DNA from: Euwallacea fornicatus
Taxonomy: Eukaryota; Arthropoda; Insecta; Coleoptera; Curculionidae
DNA: 64,000 nucleotides
Direction: 5' to 3'
NCBI RefSeq assembly: GCF_040115645.1
Contig: NC_089557.1
Location: forward strand, 620,001-684,000
Part shown: piece after piece, positions 1-12,999 of the stretch
Position numbering within the stretch: position 1 is the stretch's first letter
How the letters are laid out: each line of letters starts with the position of its first letter
Notes under the pieces: model-generated
What the model was told of the DNA's origin: nothing
The model's database searches: none
Seen by the model: only the letters and a program-made list of their open reading frames with translations
Position numbers and translations under genes: made by a program

Positions 1-1702
1 CCGAAAAGTGCCGATGCGAACCGTCTAAGTTCCACCGTCGCATTGTTGGTGCCGGTCCAGAGCGTGGTTCTTCGTCTTTTTCCAATTGCGCCTGATGAAC
101 GAGGAGGGGGCTCGCTCGCGAGATGTGACGTGTCCATTCGACGAAGCGGACAGTTTGCATGGAGGTGAACGCCGAAGGGGACGGCGAACGTCGGAGGGGA
201 AAAAAAAAACAATTTGGGACGAACCCGCAGGTTCCCGGGACGTCCCGTTCGATTCGTGAGCGCACGGGCGACAATCGGCACCGAACACGTGACGATCGCC
301 GAACGTCCTCTCCCCGAGAGCCACGTTCGCCGGCCGTCACTCTCGGTCCCCCGTGCTCGCACCCGGTGGTCCGCGCCCCAAAACATTCCACACCGATTTC
401 GACAAAAAGAAAACCGCGTCGGCGATATATCTGGCCGGACGATCTCGACCATCGGCCGAGCGCCCCATAAATTCCGCGGGCCCAGCTCTTAATTAGATCC
501 CTGGTATACCCCGAAATCGGGCACGCGAAATTTAAATTCCTCCGGCAGTTTTAACACCACCTTAATTTTACAAGAGATGGCGACGGGGATAATGCTTAGG
601 TGGTACCGTCCCCGGGGGATGACCAAAAAAAGTTTATCGACCGCGACCGAACAAAACACGATAGTCGCATTAAGCGGTCACTGGGACTCGGTCAGGTGCC
701 GAAAAGGCGCTGGCCCGCTTAATTGGCCGATTCGAGGTGACACCCGATAAGCATCTGGTCATGGCTAGTTTAACGATTTGATATGGGACTCCTCCCAAGA
801 CATTCGGACTACCGACTGACTATCGATACATGCGAACAATGAAATAAGATCCACGCCAATTAAACTTCATGCTAAATAATCGGAGCAGGGTCGTCTTTAC
901 GGTTGGTGGACGGCGGAACGACCTGCTCTGACCCCTGTGGAGAATTCCCGCTAAGCTCTTCCTGGTGCTCGCACGCATTCACGCAATTCCCAGGAGGAAC
1001 ACCTCTATTTTATCGCTCAATTCTCGCCGAAGACACGTCATTGCTGCGTTCTAGACGCGTCGGTCTCTCGCCCGATAAGGCCGTGGCAGTAAATAATTGC
1101 TTAAATTAGTTTACCTGTCACCTTATTTGAATATAATAAGAAGCGGAGGGAAAAAAGCGTCCGGCTTGTCGTACCGCATCACGGGCAGTACCCTCGTGGT
1201 TCAGGTGATTCTCAGTTTTGATGCGCGCTCTTCACCGCAAGTCGCTGCGGAAACACGATTCAAGTAGCTACGATTAAGGACGTCTGGAAGCGAACGTGCG
1301 CTCTCCCTCGGCGCGCCACTGACTTACGCCCGAGTTAACTGTAATCTTTTCCGAGAATTAGGTAACCGCGACCCGAAGCACTCCACGGGCTCAGGGGCGG
1401 CCGACCGATTTCCGCAGGAGGGACATGCCTCGAACGCCCCCCCCCCCCTTGCTGCTGCTGCTGCCGCCGCGCGCCCCTGACCATCGTCGATTCGGCCTGT
1501 TGCAATTCGAATTTTTCAATTTCTTCTCCCGCGTTACGTAACATGCACTCTTCGGTGCTGTTTTTCTGCGACGTCACCGCGGCCTTAATCGATACCTCAT
1601 TAAGTGGGTAAAAAACCCATCTGTCGCCGCATCCCAAAGATTGGGGCCCGCCATCGTGATCGCCGCGCCACTTACGGAAGAAGAAGGGAGAAGAAAAAAA
1701 CT

Positions 1703-1727
1703 AAAAAAAAAAAAAAAAAAAAAAAAA
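1703..1727. repeat. Poly-A run (A25)
   Basis: Uninterrupted run of 25 A on the plus strand, preceded by an AAG-rich purine stretch. It could be the tail of a retroposed sequence, but no recognisable SINE body or target duplication is visible. Confidence 0.9.
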
Positions 1728-2323
1728 CTAGCGAAATTGGGTTTGTTGCCATTATTAAAATAAAAGTCAATTTGGACGGTGCCAGATGTCCTATACGGGG
1801 CCCTCGCTTAGGCCTTATGCCGACGTTGCGTCTGTCCTGTGGCGCAAACACCAATAATCGGAAATCGTTCCGACGACAATCGATGGGAATGCTTAATGGC
1901 CCCATCGGGCGAACCGCCCGTGGAATGTTCGGATTTCTATTGATTGCAAATGCAAGTCCCCGATTAGTCATGTGCGATTGCGATTGCTTAATAAGCCATG
2001 GGAACCCGCTGGTGGCTGAAATGGGTCGAACCAGATTCCTCTCCTCGCACGGTACTTTTTCGGCGCACCTTTACGCAGCGTGCTGAATTTTTCGTCTTCG
2101 ATCGCCGCCCCCGTCGACGACCGCGACCCATATGGGTCTGGGCGCCCGAAATGTCCCTGAAAACGAAACTATAACCGCTCAATATCTGCCCGAATAACAA
2201 TCAGCTAGAATCGAGATAAATATCGAGTCGATCCTTCGTCGAATTGTCATGGAAACAAGCCGTCGCTGCTGTCATTAATATGATTATTTTTCGGGGAGTG
2301 GTACCGCCTAATCGATTTCCTTT

Positions 2324-2344
2324 CACACACACACACACACACAC
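2324..2344. repeat. (CA)n microsatellite
   Basis: About ten perfect CA units. Confidence 0.9.
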
Positions 2345-3907
2345 TTCGTGTCGGTGCCAGTTTCGGTTAAATTGGTTGGCGTCTTGGTTCGTTCGAATGT
2401 ACTGGAAACACCCCCCCGGCGGGTCTGCGGGTGGGTTTGTCCAACTTGCGCTGCTTTTGATGAAAAGCGCGCCCGGACGCGTACAAATAAACTCCTACGT
2501 CTCGGGACACGACACGGGCCTGAAGACGGCAACCGCCTGACAACAGATCCGGAGACGGACTCCTCCCATGGCCCTGGCATGGCTCCAGACGATCCCGACT
2601 GGGAATCTCAGACACTCGGAATCGCGCGTGGACTGTCCCCGACGGACGAACGTAGTCCCGTGTCCGGTGGCACAGCGGGAACGACGTCTTATTCAAAATC
2701 CGAGATTGGGGACGTGAAGGCTGCAACTCGTCGAAGCGAGGGCTCGCTCCCGGACGCCCCCCCCCCCTTCCCCCAAGGGGGAGGACGAACGTCATTTCCC
2801 TAATCGAAGACGCGAAATATTCAAATGTCTCTATGAAGGAGAGCACGTTGACGGACAAATCCGCGGCTATTTTCGCTAATCGTCTGGAACGACATCGATG
2901 CCGTTTTCGTCGGGACGCCGTCCTTGCCCCCGAAATAGCCCAGACGCCGGAAGAACCGGCATATCGTCCGGCATTCCCGACGTCGGCGTCGCGGCGAGGC
3001 GAAAGTCCCAGGGAGCGGTACCAAAATCGAGTCGGCTCAAACAAGTTGCCGGCGCCAGAAATGCGGGGCGCGAAGGGGGCGAGGGAGGGTGGGCGGCAGG
3101 GGACAGGGGGGGGTCGTTATCGGGCCGGCGATCTCGCGAATTTCGGCCCTTATGCGATGGCGGCACGCATTTGTGCCGTTGAACCCTTCCGCCGGCGGCT
3201 TTCATTGCGTGATGCACGGCCTGACACGACCGCCTCGAATTCCCTCCAGGATTCGGTCGCACGCGCGAAGACTTACTTTTTTTCCACCTCCGGTCCCTCT
3301 TTCCAATGCAAACCGGCATTTGCATAATAATGCGGTAACACAGAAAGGCCCTCCGGGGATTAAATCTGGTCGTCGCGGAGGTCAGAGTTCTTCCAAATAG
3401 GTTGGGAGGCACGGGATCGCGTTGGGACGCGCGCGAGGAGGGCGACGGGGCCGGGACCAATTCGAACGGGCACGCACCGCGTCGCCTGTCGACCCGTAGG
3501 GCGCCGCCAGGAGGAACCAGTCCCGACTTCGAGGGGCTGACGAGAGCGACGGGTGCGCCATTTCGATCTTGACCCAGTTACGTCGTTTTCGCCGTACCCT
3601 TCTCAATTGCCCGCCCCCGAGTCCCCGCGGGTTTCGGGACGATCTACGGCGTCCACGGACGGCACGACTCTCGCGCATCAACTGATTTGGACGATCGAAA
3701 GGGCGGCGACGATGGAGTGCCGCCGCCGGGACCCTGGGACAATGCACGGGCTGATTTTTTTCCTTCGAAACTAAATGTCCCAAAATAAAAAACCAAAATA
3801 ATGCCGCCACTGGACGCCCGGTGTTCACGTGGAAACTCTTCTTAAGTCCCCGTGATTGGTCGGTCGTATACCACGTCGACGGTCGCGGGAAATGTCTGAA
3901 ATTGATG

Positions 3908-4335
3908 TGAAACTAACGCGCCGCGACCGGGTAAATGGATTTACAGAGACCATTAAGAAAACTAAATACCATTAAACTTAGACCATCGCGACTCGAAATC
4001 CTCATCGACCCTCCAATGTCGCTCCCGTTGGTTGCAACCCGCGGCCCTTTGACGGCAGTCCCTCGTGCTGGCACTACTACCATTAGGGAACGGCCATCGA
4101 GCGCCGCAATACTGGTACCAGATTGACAATCTCCAGAGCGTTTCGACACCGTGCAAACTTTCTGGCTACTTTCTCCAATAGACTCTTGACAAGTACGGCC
4201 GCTCTAGATGGCACCGTGCACGCTCCGTCCTCGTTCATTACGCACCCAGGAGAAGAGAGAGACGCGCGGGAGATCGTCAAGGAGATTGGGGGGAACGGAT
4301 AATTTGCACGACGCAGCGCGCAACTATTCCTTCGC
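3908..4335 (+). repeat. Dispersed repeat family, copy 1
   Basis: The left part shares a block with 6047-6415 centred on CTAAATACCATTAAA, followed by a CAGACC- or TAGACC-like block. The right part shares an ACCGTGCAAA block, a CTCTAGATGGCAC block and a GGGAACGGATAATTTGCACG block with the other two copies, in the same order and orientation. Copies are clearly diverged, with small indels. No open reading frame or terminal inverted repeat is evident. It is either an old non-autonomous transposon or a duplicated regulatory module. Confidence 0.7.
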
Positions 4336-6046
4336 TTTTCTGCGACTGACCAGATATTGAGGAAAACGTCAGGTTTTCCTCTCGCGCGGGCGAATCGATC
4401 ACGGGAAATCGCCCGCTCGTCTGCCGAGTACCGTCTCGCAATTTCTTCTCCTACAGCGTGTCTGATGGTGTCTGCATTGCAGGCGTCTCTCTCGTTGCCG
4501 ATGCATCGGATTAAATTGAATAACCGAATCAGAGTTGGTAGAGGAATCGTGCGAATTCGAACGGGGCACGCCATACCAATGCCAATCGGACCAGAGCGAT
4601 CTCAGACCGAGCAATTCGAACTCGCGGAGCATAAATTTATAAAGTATAATGCGTACCGTTAGAAAGGTTATTTATAATATAATGTAATAATTAGCTTTTT
4701 ATGCGCATATAATAAATCGGGGCCCGCTCGAGTACCCAGCCGAGTACCGCCGTGTAAAACCAGACTGCTCCGTTGTCAGAGTTCGTCTTGCGGGCAACTT
4801 GGCAATGTGCCGTGGGTACCTATGCAACTGTTTGTTGTATTATTGCAGCCAAGCAACAAACAATGGAAAGTACTGGGCAGCACCTGTGCCGCGGCGGTCA
4901 CGTACAAGTCCATTGAAGGTAGTACCGATTACGTGTCTGTATTCGACCATTGACAGGTTGGCATTTTTTTTTTTTTTCATTCCTTTCGCTCAACTGATAA
5001 GGGATAATAAACGTTACCGCCCGAATTGGCACGTTTTGGATGTTCGCCGCGGTTCTACCTGTGGCGACGGGAGAAAAAGAGTAACCCACAGTTGAGACGT
5101 CCCAAAACGAAATGAGCATAATTTATAGCCCCCCTACAAGCCGATATCGCCAAACAATTAAGCCGTAATTTGTTCGGCGTATCTCGAGAACCTTTTTTTT
5201 TTCTTTTTTTTTTTAATAGCCGGGAACCCATAATGTGTCAGAAATCATTACCTCTTTGCCCATAATTTACCGACGAGTTTCGGAGGTTTATTATTGCTCC
5301 CGGGACCACCGCGGCAATCGTTGGTACGCACGCATATCTAATCGGATTCCTTTCACAACCGGAACCACTTTTTCCTCGCTCTCTCGGGAAAACAGATCGG
5401 ACGGGAAACGGAGGGGGGCGGGGAAAAAAGTGACCATTTACGTGGATTAATCGCGGCTGTTAATCGTGCAATTGCGAACCCTTCGCAGACGCCAGGGGGG
5501 CGTTCGAAATTCGCCTGCGTACGCGAATGTACATGTCTCCCCTCCGCCCCGCGTCAAATTGACCCGTGGCAAACGAGAAAAAACTTGTGCCTATTTAACG
5601 ATTTAGATCTGACCTACTAAAAGATATTTCATTTTAAATGGTTATCGATTAACAAATTACTAGATTTTATTTGAATAAATTGTTGCAGTTCGCGAGACAC
5701 CCAATCGGCGGTGAAATTTACTGCCCCCTCGTAAATTACCTTTCGCCCCCTAGTGATTTACTATCCCCGACATTTGTCGGCACCACCTAAAGGCGAACCA
5801 AAGGAAAAGTGTGGGCTCGGTAATAATAGAGGCGCTAGAACCAAAGCTTTTTCTTCTTTAAATTGAACCTTTTCTCACGAGGGGGTGGAGCCCTCGGGGG
5901 CTGCCACCCGTGCGACGTCTCTATTCTTCGGAAATGAGCCGGAAAAATTGGAATAAACAAACAAACATAAATAATCCTCGACGGAGGATAATGTCTGGAA
6001 TAAAGCATCGGAAAAACTCGAAATTAATGGACTCTAATAAATTAAA

Positions 6047-6415
6047 CGAAACGCGCCGTGACGGGGAAAATAAATTAACAAAGACCATTACGAAAGCTAA
6101 ATACCATTAAATTCAGACCAACACGATTTGAGCCCGATTTTCCTTATCGCGCCTCCAATTTTATTAGCATTGGTCGGATTTGTGTTACATAACGAGGCAT
6201 TTACAGATCGAACTAACGCCGTGCAAATTGTCCGTTTCCTCCGGGGAAAACGTCAGATCTAGATTAACGCGGTCACTCTAGATGGCACTGCGCCCGCCCC
6301 GTCTTCGCTTATTAGGAGGCAATAAAAATGACATAAGACGCTCTGGAGCAGCGTCAATGAAGTTGCGGGAACGGGCAATTTACATGATGTTGCGTTGTCA
6401 ACGGGTATTCCGTAC
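6047..6415 (+). repeat. Dispersed repeat family, copy 2
   Basis: This copy matches copy 1 over nearly its whole length. It has the CTAAATACCATTAAA block, then GCCGTGCAAATTGTC, CTCTAGATGGCACTG and GGGAACGGGCAATTTACATG in the same order. Together with copy 1 it defines a unit of about 400 bases. Confidence 0.75.
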
Positions 6416-6538
6416 GAACGCCTGGGCGAAGGGGAGGGGGGAGGAAGTTCGGGGATTAAATTTGACGTGGACGTCAGACGACGTCACGTCCTGCTATTGT
6501 CAGAGGCGGTTCGTTCGCCAACGAAAACGGATACTTAC

Positions 6539-6556
6539 CGACTATATTAACTAAAG
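6539..6556 (-). other. Candidate 18-base microexon
   Basis: On the minus strand an 18-base block lies between the acceptor TTAGTTGCAG and the strong donor CG|GTAAGTATCC. It is open in one frame only. Such a short block with good sites could arise by chance, so this is a candidate tied to the other minus-strand candidate exons at 11795-11908 and 26724-26775. Confidence 0.2.
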
Positions 6557-9500
6557 CTGCAACTAAGACTACTTGTAAGACTAAAAACTGCCAAGGAGGC
6601 GGGTACTTTTTACGGCTCGATATCGTCGTTCGTCTCCTTCCTGCAACAAGAAAAATATGACAAAATCGATGCGTGCAACTACTTAGCGTAAACTATTTTT
6701 ATGGCGTTTCCCTCGGAAAATGGCGAAGATTTACGGCCGGAAACTTTTCGACTCGGATAAGAAAAAATGGGGGAAAAGGGCGCCGTCGGCCGCTCTTTTT
6801 CAGGATGTTTCGGCTATTTCACCGACAAACGTGGCGAGCGAGCGAGTTCGTTGAACTAAATATAATTAAACCGAACACATTTACTACAACTAATTTTAGA
6901 GTGCTATCGCCTAATTAGCGTTTAGCGTGGCTGCGACGGAACGCGGGCAGCGACAAGTCCCTATTTCAGGTAGCATAAACCCGAGACCCGTGGAAGCCCT
7001 TCGCGAGGACCCGAAATCCCTGCGGTTTGGAAAGTACGGGGGACAACAATGTAGTTATGAGGAGCCGGCGGGGCGGCGAGGGGGCGCCGTAACTCAACCC
7101 CTGAAATTGCGCCGGGTGCACTATAAGCGTGCGGAGTAGCACGTCTCTATTATGTTTATTTAATTGAAAAGATATTTAGCCATGCACTTCAGATTTAACT
7201 CAATCAAGGTTATATTTAACTCTAGAATTAACGTTAATAAACATGAGCCAGGTTACTTAGTTGCGGATTGGCAGATCGTACGGAAAGGAAATAATCTCGT
7301 AATTAGACTCATTAACAAAAACGCGCATTGCAGATATTTCTAATATACTATTAAGGCATAATTGCGAAAAAGCAACGTTGCACAATTGGCCTGGGAGCCG
7401 CGTCACCCAGTGGTGACGAACTTTTGTCTAATTATGGGAACTACCAGTACCGGGGCATAAATATGGGCTATTGGGCCAACCGGCGCGAGAGACAATCGCA
7501 AAAACTCGAGTTCAAATGGGCTCTCGGGCCGTTACGTTCATTAAGGCGCTCGCACGAGCGTACCCCCCCGAAACGATTCGGCTAATTAGTGGTGCCCTTA
7601 ATTAGTTGTGGGCTGCGGGGTTGCGTCGGAAATAGATTCGCGACCCGGCCGAATGGGGTCGCTATCGACATTAATTGGTATTTGCGTAAACCGATTCGGC
7701 GCGGCGGCAAACAATTGGTCGTCGCCCATGTCGAAACGTTTCCAATTATGGGAAAATCGGTACGAAATTTTCCACTTCGCGACGTTTATCTCCCCGCGAT
7801 TTGTGCAAATATTGATGATGCTTTTAAACTGTTGTAAAATCGTTTCTCAATAACCATTCCCAACCCGGAATTAAGCGCTGAAAGCCGACGGTAAAGGCCT
7901 ACCTACTATTTTCACAGTCGAGTAAGCTCTCCCAACGATTAAATGCAAATCGTTCATGGGAGCAATTATGGAAGACATATGTTCCGTGGCCATTTCGTAC
8001 GTACTTTCTTTGAACCGGCCGCATCCCGGCGTTGCGTAATCGGCCACTTGACTCAGGTCTGTTCGTTAAACTCGTGCGGCAAAAACGACACGAACCGCGG
8101 AATCGCCTGCGAACCACCAACGGCGCCCTCCCATTGGGCAAAAATTCGAACGTACCCATCTCACTCTGAATTTCAACCAATTAACCTCTTACGTAGGAAA
8201 TTGATTTGATTAAGCTCGGCGCATGTAAAAGTCGGCACTTACCCATATTTACATTGAGTAATAAACACACGATGCAAATTTAATTAATTATGCGCGCGGC
8301 CTTTTATATCCGGTACGGGCTTTTTTCCTTACCATTATGATCGCAGAAAAAATCCCATGGTCTGTGAGTTTTATAGAATAAAGCTCGCGATTATTATTAG
8401 AAATCCATTGATCGACGTATTAATTGCCCAGATTTAAAAGTCGAGTTAAGAGTTTGTTTATGCAGATGTTCGGTTTCGGCAATAACAATTCGGTTAGCGG
8501 CGGAAAAGCGGACGTTTGGCCTTTGGAGTTGCGCCCCACGTGACACCTACGCCGACGCCGATTCGGTAGGAGGCCTCTGGCAAGTCCGCACTAATGTAGG
8601 TAGAGAGGTGTGCGCTTAACAACCTTAACAAGTGTAGGAACATTAGCAACCGCGTACGGGGAATGCGCCCTAATAAACAATGACACATCTTGTCAGCGGC
8701 AACGTCCCGATCCATTGGCCGAACTTGAACGCGCGAACTGCCAATCCCCTTCGCGTCGCACGGGGCTACCTGTCTTTGTTTACAACGCGGCGCTTGACAG
8801 AGAGGTAAAACGTCAGCCGACATAGGTAACTCGATGGGTGACGTTTCGCATTGCGGGAACGCACAGTTTGCACGGAAGTTCGCAAATCGACGTGCACGCA
8901 CGCACTCTCCAACGAGGCGCGCGAATTTTCCAAAATTAACGACAGAAGTTTTTTTTTTAATTCATTTTTTTTTTTTTTTTTAATATTTCGGGGGAACGCG
9001 CAGGAGCGCGCGTCTAGGAGACGCGAGTGCGAAGATTGTTCTTCACACCGACGCCGCATGTAAAATTTATGCGACAATGTAAGGCACCCAAAGCCGCTCA
9101 GAGAGATTCATTCAACTGTCTGTAATTGAATGAGCGCTAATTTCAATATGCAAAACACACAAATCCCATTAGCAAACAAAAACATCTAAATAAGTGTGTC
9201 AAACAATGGTGAAATGATTCAGCCACTGCGGATCAGTGACCGATTTAGACGGATCCGTTTCCTACGGCCTTGTGCCACCCAAAAATCACATTATTAAGCA
9301 ACGTTGCATCACAACCATCGATTCTAATTAATGGCCGGTTTTTTAAACTTGATTTGTGGCCGCGATTACGGCCGGGGAAGGAAATATCGTGCCCGAAGCA
9401 CATTTATTTTCTACTCGGCTTAAATCCCGCAATCCGCATTGAAAACAACCGTCCATATATTTTCCTTTCAGGTTGCAGCAGTTAAGGATAATTTTTCAAT

Positions 9501-10742
9501 GGAAAGAATGGATAGATCTTCTTTTTTTTTTCCCCCGCTCGGGCTAGGTGTTGATTGACGTCGCCGGCACGCCGAAGTTTTCGTCCGCGTTTCTCGTCGT
9601 CCGGCCCTGTAAGGAGAGCCCACGCACCTTGCCGATTTAGCCCAACTCGACTTCCTTTTCAATAATAAGGAAGCTCCCAATTTTCTGCTATTTTCCTAGC
9701 GACTTTTCCACAATAATTGTTATGTTTACTACGCGAGGGCTCGCGTTTGGGAGAAACACGGCGCAACTCGTTGTTTATTGCAGTGTGTAGCAGCAACAAC
9801 GGTAAGTGCGAAAACGCTGGTCATCTTCAAGAGGCGACCTTGCCTTTGGCGAGGTGGACCGGTCGATGATTATGATGGCCGCCACCCACTGAGACCCGAA
9901 GAATTCCTCATCCGCAAAAATTTGATTATCGCTTTCCATTGCTACTTAATGACATTAAAACCGCATTAAGGACATTAACAGACATTAGTCTACAGTTAGT
10001 TGTTTCACGAAGAAATTCGGAGATAATTGAATATTAATTAGTTTCTTAAAGGCTTTAGTGGACTTGTTGCGGATATAGAACGGCAAAAATGCCTCCGAAT
10101 TGACACGCGGTATACATTGCCAATGGCCTTATCTATCTTCTTTGTTCATGGAACATCTCCATCGGATGTTAGTATTTCGGTCCGGCCTAAAATAGTCCCA
10201 GACACGACTCGATGAATGAGACGGTCTAAAAGCGTCAATGAATGTCCCCTTTTGCATTTAATGTTATGTATTTATCAAGAGATATCTCATGCGTGTGTCG
10301 CGCTGATGCTCAATAAACTCGGAACGTAAAAATAGCCCATATGGGAGAAATTCGGCCGAACGACGAATTTTGACAAGTCCCAAGTGAGAACCACGAGTAG
10401 ACCTGTTACGCCCTCGCTTCCGTCGGAATTCGAGGCACGCAGCCGTTAGTCAGGTCCTTATCGGCCGTCGTTTGTTTTTCCCAAATTCCGTTAATTAAAT
10501 ATTCACACCAACTCAAATGGCGCGGCTCGTTTAGATAAGATAAAGCGAAGAGAGTAACGAAGGCCTACGACCGGGGGGGAGTGCCAGAAAAGGTATCAGG
10601 AAGAGAGCAATAAGTCGAACGTTCGGTGGAAACTAGCGAAGGCGCCTTCGGGCCCGAGAGCTCGCCCGTTTTTGCGGCACTCTCTGAGCGGCGCAAAAAA
10701 TGATCGCTTCGCCAAAATCGAAAACAGCGATCGCCGACTCGA

Positions 10743-10945
10743 TACACCGTGCACGTTGTCTGCTCCCCTCGATGAAAGCCTAACCCCCGATATTAAACTC
10801 ACCACTGCAGATGGCGCTACTCGAGCTTCGCCTTTTATGTTACGTGCAATTACAAAAGAATGGAAGACGTTTTGGACCAAGGCATCAATGAGCAGAGCGA
10901 GATGACGGGAACAGACAATACGCACGATGTCGCAAACGGAGTCTT
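10743..10945 (+). repeat. Dispersed repeat family, copy 3 (right half only)
   Basis: Only the right half is recognisable: ACCGTGCACGTTGTC, then GCAGATGGCGCTACT, then GGGAACAGACAATACGCACG, matching copies 1 and 2 in order. The left half around CTAAATACCATTAAA is missing or too diverged to see. Confidence 0.6.
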
Positions 10946-11022
10946 ATCCCCGACCACCTCCGCCGATCGTGGTGAAACGGAACGAGCTGAGGAAATGAAG
11001 GAATGCGTCTCTTTCTCTGAAC

Positions 11023-11053
11023 TATATACATATATATATGTATATATATATAT
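11023..11053. repeat. (TA)n microsatellite
   Basis: Imperfect TA repeat with a few C or G interruptions, followed by a short A run. Confidence 0.85.
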
Positions 11054-11431
11054 TAAAAAAAAAAACAATTTTCCTTATACAGACCGGTCGACATTTTATG
11101 AGAAACCTCGCCTCGGTGGCATGCAAAGGCAGACAAACTCCGACCGAATGAAGCAGGGAAAAAATCGAAGTCTTTTATAGACGAAGAGGCAGAAAAAACA
11201 ATCGGCAATTAAAACGTGGGAAACGTCTGCAAATATTTTAATTACGAGCGCAATAAACTGCACGATAATTTTATGGCATTATGCGGTAATTGCGATTTTA
11301 TGTCTGGCGTGTCACTCGGAACGATAAAGTCCCCGTGCCCGAGCAACGAATAGTGCTCGCACGGAACCGAATCCGGACGGCACGCAGGCCCAACACTTTC
11401 TGCCCAAGCGATCCCCCGAATTAGACTTATC

Positions 11432-11467
11432 GAGGAAGAAAAAAAAGAAAAGAAAAGAAAAGAAAAG

Positions 11468-11521
<54 letters not shown>
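11432..11521. repeat. 90-base pure purine tract, (AAAAG)n then (AG)n
   Basis: Every base on the plus strand is A or G over 90 bases. AAAAG-type units come first, then about 22 AG units. Tracts of this kind can form triplex DNA and, as GAGAG, can bind GAGA-type factors; neither is shown by sequence alone. Confidence 0.9.
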
Positions 11522-11524
<3 letters not shown>

Positions 11525-11794
11525 CCGCAGTCAATGTGGTACTAAAAGCACAACAATCGCGGTGAATTTTAAGCAGAGAAAGTTCCCGTTTCTTGTGCGG
11601 ACACGTCCCTGATTCGATTACATTACGAAGAGAACTTTGGCCGACCGTTCCCGTATGGGACATTGGTCGATACTGCAACAACGTGAGACCGCAGGAATGC
11701 GCACCTGTTGCTATCTGCACCCGCTTTCGATGTTGCAATTTGCATTTGCGCCATTGCGCATTTCGCAAATTGCACCTTGGGGTTGAGTACTTAC

Positions 11795-11908
11795 CGGAGA
11801 ATCTGGCTAGGAAACGGTAGAAAGGGGTAGCGAGGGGGGCAAGGAGGCTGCGCGGAAACGTCAGGCTCCGCGTGCCCTCCCAGGGCTGATTGCCCATCAC
11901 GTAGGCCT
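11795..11908 (-). other. Candidate coding exon (114 bases)
   Basis: On the minus strand a 114-base block lies between a polypyrimidine-AG acceptor (TTTTTTTCTTTTCCAG) and a near-perfect donor (TCCG|GTAAGTACT). It is open in two frames. One reads AYVMGNQPWEGTRSL..., entering and leaving in phase 1. The other reads GLRDGQSALGGHAEP... and is the frame that would continue from the block at 26724-26775. Neither protein is recognised. It could be coding or an untranslated exon of a long-intron gene on this strand. Confidence 0.4.
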
Positions 11909-12913
11909 CTGGAAAAGAAAAAAATAAAGGAAAACTAACACTCAACTCTACATCGGAATGGTTGAAGGAAACCTCGAACGGCGCTCTCTCGGTTCGCGTG
12001 TGTCTTTAAAAAACCAGGCGGTGCATTAAACTTTGCAAGACATAAATGGATAAAGTATGGGAACTGAAGCGTTTAGGCTTTGAACAAAGTTACGTGCGAA
12101 CCGTCCAAGATCAACTGCCGATAATTTTTTTCCAGATTTGCATTCCTATTCATATCTAGTGTAACGAGGAGCTGAAGCGACGGCTTCTCTCCCGCTCTCC
12201 ACCGCCCATTTCTAATTGATCGTCTGCGGAATTCGTGCCCCGCGAACGGGAATCGTCGTTAACCATCGAAAGCAATTTGTCAACGTAATTGACGTTGCAC
12301 CCCACTGCATAAGAATGAAAGATTATACGCTGCGTCGGGGGGGTGGATCGGATCGGCGGAGGTCTAATGGAAAACGTCGGAGACTCGCCCCAGGTGCACC
12401 GGGAGTCCCGGGTTTCGCGATCATCGGGCGGCGATCGGAAAATTTGACGTTTTCGCACCAACGGAGGAAACGTCGATAGCGAGGAGAACTACTCCGCGGT
12501 GGCGACGCCTCCGGGTGGTCCTGCATTCCGTCTCCAAACCGTGCGACTCCCGACGGGATTCTGGAACGGACAGAGGCGTCCCGCGTGGGTTTCGGCGCGA
12601 TCCGCGGGGGAACGACGGGTCAAGTTGAACGCTGACGCGGACGTCCGTTCGGAGGCGAGAAGGTTTCGCCTTTCACGGGCGGGGTACCGAGGATCTGACG
12701 CGAAATTGAAACTGCGTTTTTTCGGGGGGAAACATTGTGTAAATATTATTTTTCTTTGACCCACATCTGCCGCCTCTTCCTCCATCGATGATTACTGCGG
12801 TTGCGAACTGGAACGTTGCACCGCAATGACGCACACACCGCACGCACTATCGTCTTAAGTAAACTGCGCTCGTATCAATTAAAATAAAGTTTCCTTCTAC
12901 ATTCCTAATTATT

Positions 12914-12937
12914 AACAACAACAACAACAACAACAAC

Positions 12938-12979
<42 letters not shown>

Positions 12980-12999
12980 AAGGAGAAGAAGAAGAAGAA
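12914..12999. repeat. Compound (AAC)n(AAT)n(GAA)n microsatellite
   Basis: About eight AAC units pass directly into about thirteen AAT units, followed after a short break by five GAA units. Confidence 0.9.

Larger units (their letters stand above)
1..11794. other. Gene-poor, CpG-rich region (left part)
   Basis: I see no recognisable protein here. The open frames on both strands are GC-rich chance frames: no family motif, no consistent splice signals, and overlapping frames open on opposite strands. The stretch holds microsatellites, homopolymers, C- or G-rich runs (about 1437-1450, 2757-2767 and 3087-3116), a dispersed repeat in three copies, and one 18-base minus-strand block with strong splice sites at 6539-6556. 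It may be a large intron or a regulatory region of a gene with few exons, but that is inference. Confidence 0.6.

Noticed and set aside
2367..3044. 225-codon minus-strand open frame
   Set aside because: Arg/Pro-rich translation of GC-rich DNA, with a competing frame on the other strand and no family features.
9784..9801. 18-base plus-strand block between TTTATTGCAG and G|GTAAGTGCG
   Set aside because: No partner exon on the plus strand; a block this short with such sites is expected occasionally by chance.
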